From: Coccinella septempunctata
Taxonomy: Eukaryota > Arthropoda > Insecta > Coleoptera > Coccinellidae
Direction of reading: 5' to 3'
DNA: 64,000 bases
NCBI RefSeq assembly: GCF_907165205.1
Contig: NC_058191.1
Location: 21,036,064-21,100,063, forward strand
Shown here: positions 34,029 to 45,075 of the stretch, one piece after another
How the letters are laid out: each line of letters opens with the position of its first letter
Position numbering within the stretch: the first letter of the stretch is position 1
Notes under the pieces: model-generated
Told to the model about the DNA's origin: nothing
Databases searched by the model: none
Seen by the model: only the letters and a program-made list of their open reading frames with translations
Program-made: the position numbers and the translations under genes

Positions 34029-36887
34029 ATGGCTCTCTCGGTGTACTACCAAAATGTCCGAGGTCTTCGGACGAAACTTACTGACTTCAGAACAAGTATA
34101 ATGGCTTCAAACTACGATATCGTTTTCATTACGGAGTCTTGGCTGAGTGAGTGTGTTTTGGATTCCGAATTAGTTGACACTAGTGAGTATTCAGTTTTTC
34201 GTCGTGATAGATCTACAACGGGTAGCTCTAAAACTGGTGGCGGTGGTGTTTTCATTGCCGTGAGGAATGGTCTCAGTCCGGCCCTGCTTCGAGATTTTCA
34301 AACTGACGCTGAAGATGTGTGGATTCAGTTAGAGATAAACAATTGTAAAATTTTCATGTGTTGTGTATATGTTCCTCCGGGGGAAATGAATGCTATCGGA
34401 TTGTTTGCCGATAATTTAGTTAATAATTTAAAATTAAAACTAGAGAAACATATTGTACTTCTGCTCGGCGATTTTAATTGTCCCGGCATATGTTGGTCTT
34501 GGGATGATTCTCATTCTTTTTTAAATCCTCAAGATGTTGAAACGCGTTTCATGCATTTAATTGATTCTTTTTCTTTCTCTGAGTGTATGCAATTTAATTT
34601 CGTGCGCAATGTTAATGATAGGATTTTAGATTTAGTTCTGTCGAACTGTCGAAGAGTAAATAATTTGAGACACTGTGATGACCCTCTTGTGTTGGAGGAT
34701 CTCCATCATCCGGCCATTGAATTTTTGTTCAGCATAGACCGCTTTAGATATTTGGGTGTTGTCAAACCTGGTTATTATGACTTCAGGAATGCTCCCTATA
34801 GCGAAATTAATGAAACTTTATGTAGTTTTCCATGGACAGAACTGTTAGATGATATCGATGTAAATAAGAATTTGGATGTTTTCTATGGGGTGCTGAATGA
34901 GGTTATAGACCAGAGTGTTATTTTCAAGGTGAAAAACAAAAACTTTCCGAACTATTTTTCTAAGTCTACGATTCAGGTTGTGAAGCGGAAAAACAAATAT
35001 CATTCTAAATGGAAAAAATATCGTAATATGGGTGACTTTTTTGAATTCAAGAGATTGCGTTCTAGGTCAAAACAATTAATAAAGGCCGATTATTATAGGT
35101 ACTCTCTGTTGGTGCAGGATGAATTGAAATCGAACCCAAAGAAGTTTTTTAAATTTATTTCAACCAAAAACAATAATCGTGAACTCCCAAAGAGGATGCT
35201 TCTGGACGACCGGAGTGCTGATACAGGTGAGGGTGTCAGTGAGCTTTTTGCCGATTACTTCAAGAGTGTTTATACCATAGGACAGGATGACATGTGCCAC
35301 GACAATAGGGTTAGTGAGGCCAACCAATACCATCTGGGTTCCCTTCAGTTTAGTTATCATGAGGTCGGGTGCGCTCTCCAGAGTCTGAATATATATAAAG
35401 GTCCAGGACCTGATTTAATTCCCCCTTATTTTGTTAGAGAGTGCAGTGAATCCTTGAAATTTCCTCTTACAATAATTTTCAACAGATCACTTGCTTCTGG
35501 TGTTTTTCCAACCTATTGGAAAATAGCTTCTATAGTTCCGATTCATAAGGGTGGCGACAGGGAGTTAGTTCGTAACTATAGGCCGATCAGTAAACTTTGT
35601 GTGTTCGAAAAGATCTTTGAATCCATGATTTATCCTCATATTTTTCATTTGGTGAAAACCCAGATCATTCCTGAACAATTCGGATTTTTTAAGGGGAGAT
35701 CGGTTGAGACTAATTTGTTGACTTTTGTTGAGTATTTAAACAATAAGCTTGATAAGCGAGAACAGGTTGATACTGTGTACACGGATTTCAGCAAGGCTTT
35801 CGACAAGGTTGGCATATCTGGCCTTCTCTCTGAGCTGAGTGCGGTCGGCGTTCATGGTGTCCTGTTGAGGTGGTTCTCATCTTATTTGGGGGGTCGGAGG
35901 CAGTTCGTTGCGGTTCAGGGTTTCTGTTCTGAGCACTTTGATGTGACATCGGGTGTACCTCAGGGGTCACATTTGGGTCCGTTACTCTTCTTGATTTTCA
36001 TTAATGGGGTTAAGAGCTGTTTTACGAGATGCAAAATTCTGCTTTTCGCGGATGATCTAAAAATATTCATCGTCGTTCGCACCATAGAGGATTGCATTGC
36101 AATGCAGGAGGAGTTGTCAAGTTTTAGTGAGTACTGCAGAAGTAAAGGGCTAGTCATTAATATTTCTAAATGCGCAGTGGTGTCCTTCACGAGAAGTAAG
36201 CAACCGATTTACTTCAATTATTCAATTGAAGATGTAACTATTCCTAGAACTCTGGAAGTACGAGACTTGGGAGTTATTCTTGACTCGAAACTTTCATTCC
36301 GTCAGCACATAGAATCGGTTGTCAACATCAGTAATAAAACGCTTGGATATATTACAAGACAATGCAGAGAATTCAAAAATAAAGAAGCATTATTAGCTAT
36401 TTACTACGCTTTTATTTACAGCAGATTAAATTTTGCAACCTCTGTATGGAATCCGCATTATTGTGTACATATTATGAGACTTGAAAATATCCAGAAAAAA
36501 TTCCTTCGATATCTTGGTTTCAAGTTTGGGCTTAGGACTCATAGAGGTGACCCCGAGAACTATGCTATCAGACAGAAATATTTTAACGTGGTTAGTTTGG
36601 AGTGCCGAAGGGATGTGACTGATGTGTTGATGCTTCAGAAACTTTTGGGTGGCTCGTTGGAGCCGGGATTTCTTCTTGAAGGTGTCGTTTTTTATACCCC
36701 CCGTGTTTCCTTTAGGAAGCATCAATTATTTTACCTCCCTAGAAGAAATACCGTGGCTGCTCAAAATTCTCCTCTTTATAGAATGCAGGGGAACGCTTCC
36801 AGGCTCGGGAAGATATGTGACATATTTTTCGACAGTTCCAGAACGGTCAAGAGTAAAATGTTGGAGGAATATTTCAATCAACTCTAG
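34029..36887 (+). CDS. CR1-like ORF2: endonuclease-reverse transcriptase, intact
   Basis: The 952-residue ORF begins MALSVYYQNVRGLRTK at the ATG at 34029; the open frame extends further upstream but overlaps ORF1. The EEP endonuclease (about 1-230) shows ITESWL, GGGVFIAVRNG, CCVYVPPG, LLLGDFNCPGICW and DLHHPAIEF, where the usual SDH is replaced by LHH. The RT (about 480-760) has NYRPISKLCVFEKIFE, EQFGFFKGRSVETN, VYTDFSKAFDKV and GVPQGSHLGPLLFLIF. Its catalytic box LLFADDLKIF is near residue 672, followed by VRDLGVILDSKLSF. The tail follows the usual CR1-like layout. The protein would nick the target and prime reverse transcription. No lesion is seen. Confidence 0.9.
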   Translation: MALSVYYQNVRGLRTKLTDFRTSIMASNYDIVFITESWLSECVLDSELVDTSEYSVFRRDRSTTGSSKTGGGGVFIAVRNGLSPALLRDFQTDAEDVWIQLEINNCKIFMCCVYVPPGEMNAIGLFADNLVNNLKLKLEKHIVLLLGDFNCPGICWSWDDSHSFLNPQDVETRFMHLIDSFSFSECMQFNFVRNVNDRILDLVLSNCRRVNNLRHCDDPLVLEDLHHPAIEFLFSIDRFRYLGVVKPGYYDFRNAPYSEINETLCSFPWTELLDDIDVNKNLDVFYGVLNEVIDQSVIFKVKNKNFPNYFSKSTIQVVKRKNKYHSKWKKYRNMGDFFEFKRLRSRSKQLIKADYYRYSLLVQDELKSNPKKFFKFISTKNNNRELPKRMLLDDRSADTGEGVSELFADYFKSVYTIGQDDMCHDNRVSEANQYHLGSLQFSYHEVGCALQSLNIYKGPGPDLIPPYFVRECSESLKFPLTIIFNRSLASGVFPTYWKIASIVPIHKGGDRELVRNYRPISKLCVFEKIFESMIYPHIFHLVKTQIIPEQFGFFKGRSVETNLLTFVEYLNNKLDKREQVDTVYTDFSKAFDKVGISGLLSELSAVGVHGVLLRWFSSYLGGRRQFVAVQGFCSEHFDVTSGVPQGSHLGPLLFLIFINGVKSCFTRCKILLFADDLKIFIVVRTIEDCIAMQEELSSFSEYCRSKGLVINISKCAVVSFTRSKQPIYFNYSIEDVTIPRTLEVRDLGVILDSKLSFRQHIESVVNISNKTLGYITRQCREFKNKEALLAIYYAFIYSRLNFATSVWNPHYCVHIMRLENIQKKFLRYLGFKFGLRTHRGDPENYAIRQKYFNVVSLECRRDVTDVLMLQKLLGGSLEPGFLLEGVVFYTPRVSFRKHQLFYLPRRNTVAAQNSPLYRMQGNASRLGKICDIFFDSSRTVKSKMLEEYFNQL

Positions 36888-36900
36888 TTTCGTTGCTTTA

Positions 36901-37910
36901 TTCGGGGAGTTTTGGATTTCATTTATTTGTATTTTTTATATTATAAAGATAATGTGTTATGCTGACGATCCTTTTGAAGGATGTCCCCTTGAATGCTTCC
37001 TACTGAAAGAGCAACAGGCATGTTGAATCGTTTAAACACTTTGCTCTTATGTCATACCAGTTTATTAGTACTTTGATTCTATTGGTTAGTTACCAATGTC
37101 GTTATTGAGTGCCTACATCATATCCTCACGCATATTCTAAATAAACTAACTCGATTTTTTCATTCGAAACTATAGAGGACCTGCCTGATGTCCTGCCATA
37201 GTGATGGAATATTATTTACCTAATTTGAAGTAGAATGAGTATGAAAAAATAATTTAGAATAGTGTGAAAAGTGAAAACAGTTTTATTTCACATTTGTCAC
37301 CGAAAAAATTGATTGTACCTGCATATTTATGCATGTAATACTATGTACATAATTTATTTTAAGTGAACATCGACTTTTTCATTGCAGTGCATTTTAAAAA
37401 ACAATTTTTGTTTGGCATGTTGCATAAACAAATAAAGTTGAGAATTCGTAGAGTCGGAAACAGAGTAGGTACAATTGTGATAAGCATGGATTTTCGAGAT
37501 TGATGCCGCAAAGATTCAAGGGCGTTTTCTTTATTGTCATTTGCGAATGCCAGTCGCACAGAAAATTGCAGAAGCTTTAAACCGAAATGCGTGCCGGTAA
37601 AGTGTTTCACAGAAGTGGGACACATGACTTTGGGACATATTCATATTCATTCTGCAAAATGAAGCCATCAGTATTTTCTCTGGCAACCCAAATGTTCTAT
37701 CCGAAATACTATAGAACATACGCATGAAATGTTTTTCACCGATTTTACTGGTGTTTCCGACTATTTTTATTGTTTTATTTCACCTTCCGGTTTTCTTGGA
37801 AACAGAAAAATTTCCTAGACAATATATTTTGAAAACTTCGACATATACCTACTGAAACTAAATTAATTCACTAAGAACAGAGTATATGATTTCCAAAAAA
37901 ATGACTTTTA
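36901..37910. other. Intronic stretch without recognised gene
   Basis: It probably contains the 3' UTR of the CR1-like element at its left end. Short open frames between 37359 and 37725 on the minus strand show no recognisable motif. Confidence 0.4.
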
Positions 37911-37914
37911 AAAC

Positions 37915-37957
37915 CACGACACGTGTTTCGCCATCACAATAGCATCTTCAGGTGCGT
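37915..37957 (-). ncRNA. Hammerhead-ribozyme-like motif
   Basis: On the minus strand the order is a short CAC arm, CTGAAGA, a stem-loop (GCTAT-TGTG-ATGGC), GAAA, ACACGTGT and a C at the cleavage position, then GTG pairing with CAC. This is the type I hammerhead layout with the very short stem III known from Penelope-like retroelements. One extra U lies between CTGAAGA and stem II, and stem I pairs over only 3 bp before a mismatch, so activity is uncertain. A Penelope-like RT relic in the same orientation is at 39352-39871. Confidence 0.45.
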
Positions 37958-38496
37958 GACACACAAATTGGAAACATAATTGTATCAATTTTGGATGTCG
38001 ATTAATATGCTCTGAATTTGAATATTTCTTGTTTTCAAATACTTTTCTAGGTTATATTTGTATATTCCAGTTCTGTGATTTAAACTACAGAAATCTTTTG
38101 TGACCAGATATTGAGCTGCATCTGGACTTTCAAGGCCTCCTGGGATGTGAATCATTCTTGAATGGACGAAAATTCATGAAAATTTGATTTCCATAGAAAC
38201 GCTAAGAGAATAAATCGAAAGATTTTGAAGTTTTAATGATTATTTCGTGCAATATGTAACTTTATATTTATATTTTTCACAGTTGTACAAAAAATAATGT
38301 TTATATCATAGGTGCGAAATTCTGTAGCAACCTCGAGGTAATCTTTCCAGATAATTTTCCTCTCTGTTGCTATAGATTCATTTCTTGGCCTTGATATAGA
38401 AATAACTATTTTCATTTATCAAGTATCGGCCATATCAAATCAATATTTGAAGAAAAACCAGCTTTTTGGCCACCTGGTATTTCAAGAAAATCTATA

Positions 38497-39347
38497 CCCC
38501 ATTCACTTTTATTTTAGCACTCTGTTGGCCATGGAAATTTGACACATTTCACTCTGTGTAGTATGAAAATGTGGAGTTATAACATAACGCTTGTCAAAAC
38601 ATTTTTGGGTTTTTTCATCACAATGTCGAATAACTTCGGAAAATATGAAGTCGAAAATATGTGACGAACATAATTGAGGTTTATACAAACTGATTAGAGA
38701 CATAACAAATCTAGTTATTTGCATGGAAATTACAAGTGATCAGTTTTTAAATATATTTATGTTTGCTATGGAAGAAAATTGAATTATTGACACATTATAT
38801 ACAGTAGCTTGACGAGAGTCAATGAGGTTATCCTCCTTGGCCAAAAATTGAAGACGTTACATCAGTTGTAGATTTCAAAGAAGTCAACCCGAAGATGAAA
38901 TGCATTTGATGCATTGGGAATGGGTATCTCTGAAAGGAATTAACGCATAATTACAAGAAAGTTATTTCATGACAATATCAAAATATAAGTCGTTCAGATG
39001 AAACAATAATGTTTCATCTAAACGACTTATATTTTGATATTTATATAAATAAATTCACTTACATTGAACATGTCCGCTACCGTCTGATATGTTGTAGATA
39101 TTAGAATATCAGGGTTACCTACTGTTTGAATGAGCGGACCTGAATTCTAAATAGCAATTCCTGAAATCCCGTCTTCTCTCTTTTTCAATCACTTTCGGCA
39201 TTTTTGTAATATTAATTGATATACTTGTGGCAACGGCGATATGACATTAACGACATTTCATGAGGGCCACCCTTGATCAATTCTAGTTACAAAAACTTGA
39301 GAAAATTATTTCATGGCCAACCGAGTGCCAAAATAAAAGTGATGGAG
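38497..39347. mobile_element. TA-flanked MITE family M1, copy 2
   Basis: It has the same termini as copy 1 (CCCCATTCAC left, GTGATGGAG-type right end) with TA on both flanks (38495-38496, 39348-39349). It is 851 bp. It is inserted in the Penelope-like RT relic just after a WHRY sequence, the start of the RT catalytic box in that family. Confidence 0.85.
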
Positions 39348-39351
39348 TATA

Positions 39352-39871
39352 AGTATCTATGCCAGCAAATGAAATTTTTAATCAAAGGAGATTTATGAAT
39401 TTGTCCCTCTATTGACATATATTTATGGTATACTTAAGAAAACTTCTGCTAGAAATGGGCTTATAGGGTTACCCATAATAAGTCCTTCATTTGATGGATG
39501 AAATTCATTATCGAATTGGAAATAATATTTAGGGACAGACAAATATTTGGTTAGTATATCCATTATTTCGTTGCGGATAATTGTATTCACATTATTCTTG
39601 TAGAGATGTTTTTCAACTAACCTGTCTGTGTCATCTGGAGGAATACTTGGAATAGATTTTTAACATCGAAATAAATGAATTTAGACTGGGATAGTTTCCC
39701 TTGAATACGAGCTTGATACTCCCTGATACTTTCAGGGAGAAATTGCGATAAATCTTGTTTAAATGGATACATTTTTCGGAAAATTTTATGTATAGGACAA
39801 AAATGACGGAAACCACTGGTCTTACAAATCGAAACACAACAATGAACGAGCTTAAATACTAAATATGTCAA
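39352..39871 (-). pseudogene. Penelope-like element RT relic
   Basis: Read leftward, the recognisable stretch includes IPPDDTDRLVEKHLYKNN, then the PLE-type motif GLIMGNPISPFLAEVF (near 39470), then KSPLIKNFICWHRY. MITE copy 2 interrupts it there. Upstream (39871-39650) contains an IHK box and KFIYFDVKNL in shifting frames, so at least two frameshifts are present. The family's RT works with a GIY-YIG nuclease, which is not seen here. Defective. Confidence 0.65.
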
Positions 39872-42030
39872 AAAAACGTCTAGGAAAAGCAGTCAACAGT
39901 CTCAACAGTCAAAAAATAAGTCTCACCAAGGTAAAAAACCAAGAACAGGAACAAAACAAATCGAGAAAAAGAAAGGCAGAATGTCATCGGATGTACTTAC
40001 ACGAAAGTCTTCAAAAACAAATTCAAAAATTCAGCTGATTAAAGTCATGTTATATGTAAGTGATCTCACTGTTCACAGTGAACTCAGAAGAAAAATCCTG
40101 TAATATGATGTTTGGAAAAAATAAGTGGAAATGTCAAATATTGATTTTCAAACATATTAGAGAAGACTGAGACATGTGGCGCATTTAAACGGAACCGGAG
40201 TCAACAGGGAAACAAGGGACCATTGAGAAAACATTACGATAAAATAAAATCGAACAGAGTCCCTTCATTGGTCGTTGGAGATATATCCGATCTATTCAAT
40301 ACAGTGAATGGGGTATTTTCCTAAATTTCAAAATATATGTCATTAAAAGCCTTATAACTCGAATATATCGAAATATATTCTTTTCGAATTTGAAGTGTTC
40401 TCTTATGAATATTCTACGTCATTTTTACAATCCGGCATCGAGTCAATAATGGTCATAAAAATTTTGTGATCATCATAGACTTAATAAATATCAGGTTTGG
40501 TTATCACCTTTGACAAGGAAAACAAACAATGCATAGAAATATCAAATAATGACACAAAATGTCATTCGTTGTAAGAAGGTATAGACACAGATTATAGAAA
40601 CAATTTTTTGTGATCGGTGGATATAGAATTCTAGCATATATCTATTATATTCTATATCGATAATGAGGCAGAGAAAAGTGAAGCCAGCCCGTAGGGTGAA
40701 TCGACTTCTGCGCATGTACAGAAATATTAAGAATGAAATGATTTTACTTCACAACCATTCGAATATTTTCGACCTTAACCTTTCTATTCAAATTAATCCC
40801 TTCAACCCCCCGCTAGTACCCCCACTAGACAAAGGGGAGAAGGATCTAGGCACAGCAATTATGCTATGCACCCAAAATCAAGTAGTAAACAAATGCGTTA
40901 TATTCTTGGAGTCCCGTGGAAGTACAGGATTATTGGACAAGCCAATCCCCAGGAATTTTTTCAAATGCAGTGTAGGTTAGACCATGTGTTCTTCCAAAAT
41001 CACTCCAATCACAAAGAATTTCACACTTATATCACGAACAAATACATACGACTATAATGTAGACTAATCAGAACTAATATTTTCTTAAACAGTAGCAATG
41101 TACCTAATAATGATTTTTGAGTACAGTAATCATCCCGCAGTGACAACCATTTTGGAACTGACCTTAACCTAACAATATGTTGATATTGGTTTGAATCAGG
41201 TTCAAACTCAGGTTTGCAGTACGTAGTACTTTATTTTATCATTTTATTTCTAATAATTAGAAGTCAAAATTCATGAAACTTCATCATATTGCAACACTAG
41301 ACGCCCGGATTCATAACAAAAGTGAAATATTATGTGTATTTCACAGAAAACATGCGGAGATCAGAGAGATTCAGCACTGAATTGTGAAATATCTAAATCG
41401 ACATCTATATCTATAAAGCTCAACAGTAGTTACCAATATCAACAAGTTTCTCATCTTCTAAATATTCTTATTGCCCAATTTATTATTGTATTGCAATAGG
41501 TATTGCTTTTATTGAAGCATTGCTCTTTTAATGAGCACTCTGTACTTTTAAATATAATATAAGAACATGTTACATTAAATGTTGAACCAATAATATTTTT
41601 TATTGAGTATGGAGTAGATTTACAAGAGTTGAAATTCAAGAGGTGAGATAAGTATGATGTGTACACGTACACACCCAATGTTGAAACTGGTATGAAACAC
41701 TCGAAACAGTATTATAAAACGAATTTGTTATAATGTCACTCTTGGGTTTACGGACAATACAATTCCTATTCGGGCATTCAGCACTACTTATTATTTCACA
41801 TATCATTATAGGGTGAATACACGGGTGAATAGTTTTTATGCATTTATTTTATTTGATTTCTTTTCGTTGATTCATCTGAAACTTGAAAAATAAAGGAAAC
41901 ATTCTCTATGAATTCAATATTCATTAACTTTCGCCTCATATAGAATTCTTCTCAAAATTTGTACAAGAAATTGAAATAAATCATCATTCGATTCGAATTC
42001 ATTCAATCATTCAACGTCAAAGATGAAAAC
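39872..42030. other. Long stretch without recognised gene
   Basis: The largest open frame (40663-40980, +) is basic at its N-terminus and matches nothing I know. Composition is AT-rich and unremarkable. Confidence 0.4.
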
Positions 42031-42047
42031 AACCTAACCTAACCTAA

Positions 42048-42050
<3 letters not shown>
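42031..42050. repeat. (CCTAA) telomere-type repeat, left of element
   Basis: Four AACCT units immediately precede a 45-base T run. The motif is the canonical insect telomeric repeat (TTAGG)n on the other strand. Confidence 0.85.
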
Positions 42051-42096
<46 letters not shown>

Positions 42097-43451
42097 CCAC
42101 GAGGTAGGGGGAAACCGATACCGGCTTCTCCGCAGCGGGCTGTGTAATACTGCGGATTCGTGTGGGGCTCTCACCCACCAAAACCCCCTCCTCAACAACA
42201 TAGTCGGGGTCTCAGGGACGCTGACCCGTACGACTAAGTTGCTGTGTTCCAGGACAACTCGTATCGACCAAGGCGATTGGTATTTACGGGTTGCAGCTAG
42301 GTGCGCATATCCCTCCCTTACCCCCTTGGAAATAGGAATTGGGGGGGGGAGCGAAGACCCAGCCTTACGCTCTCACAGTTTGCAGTCCCCGCAAAAAAAC
42401 TTGTGGGGCCCGCTGACTGGCTTGAGTAGTTCCCTGTATGTCCCCCTGGCTCTGGCTACGGAACTCGAGCTGTCCGGGGTAGATCCTCGGAAGGTCTTGA
42501 CCCGATCCGCTTTATATAAGTCATCGCCCAGACAGCCTATTTACAGCAGATCGTTCGCCCTGGTCCCTCGGAGATTGCGCAGAAAGGTTGTGGTATCTGT
42601 CAGACAATAACGGTACCCCTTGGGTCTCCTCCGAATCCGGAGATACCGGGGGCCAAGCGAGTCATAGTTTCTCCAACGTATCACCGCGAACTATGTCCAC
42701 CCGGTGGTTCCGAGGGGGAAAGTGAGACGTACTCCTTGCGGCCACGCTCGGATTCCCGCCGTGATGGACAAGTCGTAGATCCGAGTCGAAGCGCTAACAT
42801 TGCTCCCTGGGTCTTCCCCGTGTCCGTGAACTCGAGGTGCCAGGAAAGCCATAGTTGCTTCTTGCAAGTGGTACTAACGATACTTCTTGGGTCTACCTCT
42901 TGTCCGCGGACTAGAGGGGCCAAGAAAGCCATAGTTAACCACGCCACTTCCTCCTGCGAACCCTCCGAAGCCTTTTCTCGATAGCTCTGTCTCCGGCAGG
43001 ATGCCTAGACTTTAGCCTTAGGATTAGAAGGATTTTGGGTTCGGGATATTGCGATGGGAAGCACTAACATTGCTCTGTGGGTCTACCTGAAGTCCATAGA
43101 TTTCAGGGGCCACTTAAGCCATAGTTACTCCCCATCCAATTTAGAAGTTGATCCTGTTGGAAGCAGTCTTCTCTGTTTCCCACTGTCGGTTTCGCTGTTT
43201 CCTGTAACATAGAAATCTTTGTAGTGAGGAACTCATCAGAGATCGGAACACAACAGTGAAGTACTAACAGTTCTCTCTGGGTTTACCCCGAGTCCATGAA
43301 TTCATAAACTCTGGGAGCCAGAAAGTCATAGTTACTTCCTGTTGCTGTTGGTCATTCTTAGTTTTCATTGCTCCCCTCAAAAACAAGTCTTGAGATTCCT
43401 CGCAATTACTTAAGCCCGTGCACCACGACAAGGTGATGACCATCGCACGGG
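42050..43451 (-). mobile_element. GC-rich element with poly(A) tail between telomere-type repeats
   Basis: A T-run (42050-42094) marks a poly(A) tail of a minus-strand retroposed element whose far end abuts telomere-type repeats at 43452. The body is far more GC-rich than its surroundings and has no credible ORF. It contains about five degenerate tandem units with a conserved core, CTGGGTCT...GGGGCCA.GAAAGCCATAGTT, near 42606, 42795, 42872, 43063 and 43262. Beside the right junction is a hairpin (CCCGTGC with GCACGGG). It may be the 3' UTR of a telomere-targeting non-LTR element (TRAS/SART-like) or a derived non-autonomous element. No ORF confirms the family. Confidence 0.65.
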
Positions 43452-43490
43452 AACCTAACCTAACCTAACCTAACCTAACCTAACCTAACC
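43452..43490. repeat. (CCTAA) telomere-type repeat, right of element
   Basis: About eight uninterrupted AACCT units directly adjoin the GC-rich element. They form the counterpart of the left repeat. Confidence 0.9.
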
Positions 43491-43522
43491 AATATCTTGA
43501 TTGTCATTTTCAAATTTCTAAT

Positions 43523-43787
43523 GGGGAACTCTAACGATTTGTCAAAATCAGCTAAGCGTTCGTTGCCGTGGGGCACACAAGCTTTTCCCTCCATTGATTC
43601 GCATGCTGTTTTGTTCGAGTATTGTGTTTTGTGCATGTTTTTGGAAAAAATGTTCTTCCTGACGTTAGATTAGAGTGATAACACTATAACTTTCTCAGAA
43701 ATGCCTCTTAATAGTGATAATAAAAAGCTTTGTGTGCCCCATGGTAACGAACAATCAGCTGATTTTGACAAATCGTTAGAGTACCCT
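43523..43787. mobile_element. Short MITE with about 60-bp terminal inverted repeats
   Basis: The left arm (from GGGGAACTCTAACGATTTG) and the right arm are near-perfect reverse complements for about 60 bases, including GTCAAAATCAGCT and GGGGCACACAA. The total is about 265 bp with no ORF. Confidence 0.85.
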
Positions 43788-43890
43788 ATTCGAGCAAGTG
43801 GGTTCCTCCCAACTATTTGGCTTCACTTTTTGTCGTAGTCTAGAACGCGTGTTATCAATATTGGTATATAATAGATATATGAATTCTATA

Positions 43891-44325
43891 CTTCATTTAA
43901 ATTATACCCATTCCTAACCACTGCATCATATGCATTTCATCTTCGGGTTAATATTTTTGAAATCTACAACTGATGTAACGTATTCAAACTTCAGCCAAAG
44001 AATATAACGAACATTAACTCTCCTAAAGCTAGTGCATATTATGATATTATACTGATCTCTTGTATTTTCCATGCAAATAACTGGATTTGGTATGCCTTCA
44101 ATCAGTTTGTATAAACTTCAATTATGTTCGTCACATATTTTCCGAAGAGACATTGTGATAAAATACGTAATAACAGAAACTTTTACATAGAACGGGCAAC
44201 ATAGCGTTGATTTAAAATCCAAAAATGTTTTGACAAGCTTCATAACCCCACATTTTCGTACTATACAGAGTGAAATGTGTTAAATTTCCATGGCCATCCG
44301 ACTGCTGAAATAAAAGTGAATGAAG
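43891..44325. mobile_element. TA-flanked MITE family M1, copy 3 (internally deleted, inverted)
   Basis: It matches copy 1 in reverse orientation, including the ACCACTGCATCATATGCAT stretch. It is flanked by TA (43889-43890, 44326-44327). At 435 bp, most of the interior is missing. Confidence 0.8.
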
Positions 44326-44809
44326 TATAAATATATATTCTTGATCAGTTCCACTGTTGTCGAATTATCAAAAATTACTAGACTTTGGTAAAGGCATTCA
44401 ACGTCACAAGCTTTTACATATTCGAATATTTACCAAGTTTCGAAGGGTATATTTCTGAAATTTCTGAATTTTGAAGCGAATCTTTCACGTGTTAGATAAC
44501 TAATGGAAAAGGGTTTCCATAAATAATCTTAAATACAATTTTGGAGTTTTAGGAAACTTGCCCATTCAGGCTCTCAAAAGTACTTTACAATATACATCTC
44601 CTCCATGACAAATTGTCAGACACCAAAAGCACACGAATGTGAAAGTCTATCTATCTTTTTTGATTTTATGTCGGTAAGTTTTACTGAGAAATGCGTTCCA
44701 CTATCATGTACAGCAGTTGTAGTTAGAGAAACCAATTCGTGGCATCGGCATGCACCAGCAACACCACCAACGCCTCGCTCGCTTTGCTCGCTCTGCCATA
44801 AACATTTGT

Positions 44810-45075
44810 AGTCGTCCATAAAGACCTAATTTATGTCGAAACTAATCAAATTTGATTTGATTAATTCAATGACAGACGTAATTCTGCATGTCGTTACCAT
44901 GGGTATATCATCGTTGAAGAAAATTTAATTTACTCTTCAACAGTTGCGTGCTATTTTTTCCCGCACTCATTTCCGTGCGGGTAAGAAAAAGCATGCGTTT
45001 TTGACTCTTTGCAACTTGAGATGTGTGCAATAAAAAGGTGGAATGCGCACGCTTGCAGAAAAAAGTAATTATTAT
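44810..45075 (-). repeat. Dispersed repeat A, second copy
   Basis: This is the reverse-complement relative of 27590-28020, sharing GTAACGACATGCAG and AAGTTGCAAAGAGTCA. It includes a small hairpin with CCCGCACTC...GTGCGGG. The flanking 44328-44809 and 45076-45892 show no gene. Confidence 0.7.

Larger units (their letters stand above)
32893..36900 (+). mobile_element. CR1-like non-LTR retrotransposon with two intact ORFs
   Basis: A PHD-finger ORF1 (32941-33972) and an endonuclease-RT ORF2 (34029-36887) lie in the same orientation, 56 bases apart and both without stops or frameshifts. The element sits in the first intron of the dopamine receptor gene, sense to it. Its 5' end probably lies in the T-rich region after 32640, and its 3' end somewhere after 36890. 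I could not define a tail or target duplication, so the stated bounds are the coding core. Confidence 0.85.

Noticed and set aside
40663..40980. Possible small protein gene on the plus strand
   Set aside because: The open frame is short, has no recognisable motif, splice context or homologue in the window, and could occur by chance.
42239..42984. Open frames in the GC-rich element (for example 42239-42610) as genes
   Set aside because: They arise from GC-rich repetitive sequence, cross the tandem hairpin units, and show no known motif.
44605..44819. Overlapping short ORFs on both strands as genes
   Set aside because: No motif on either strand; they are mirror readings of the same low-stop stretch.
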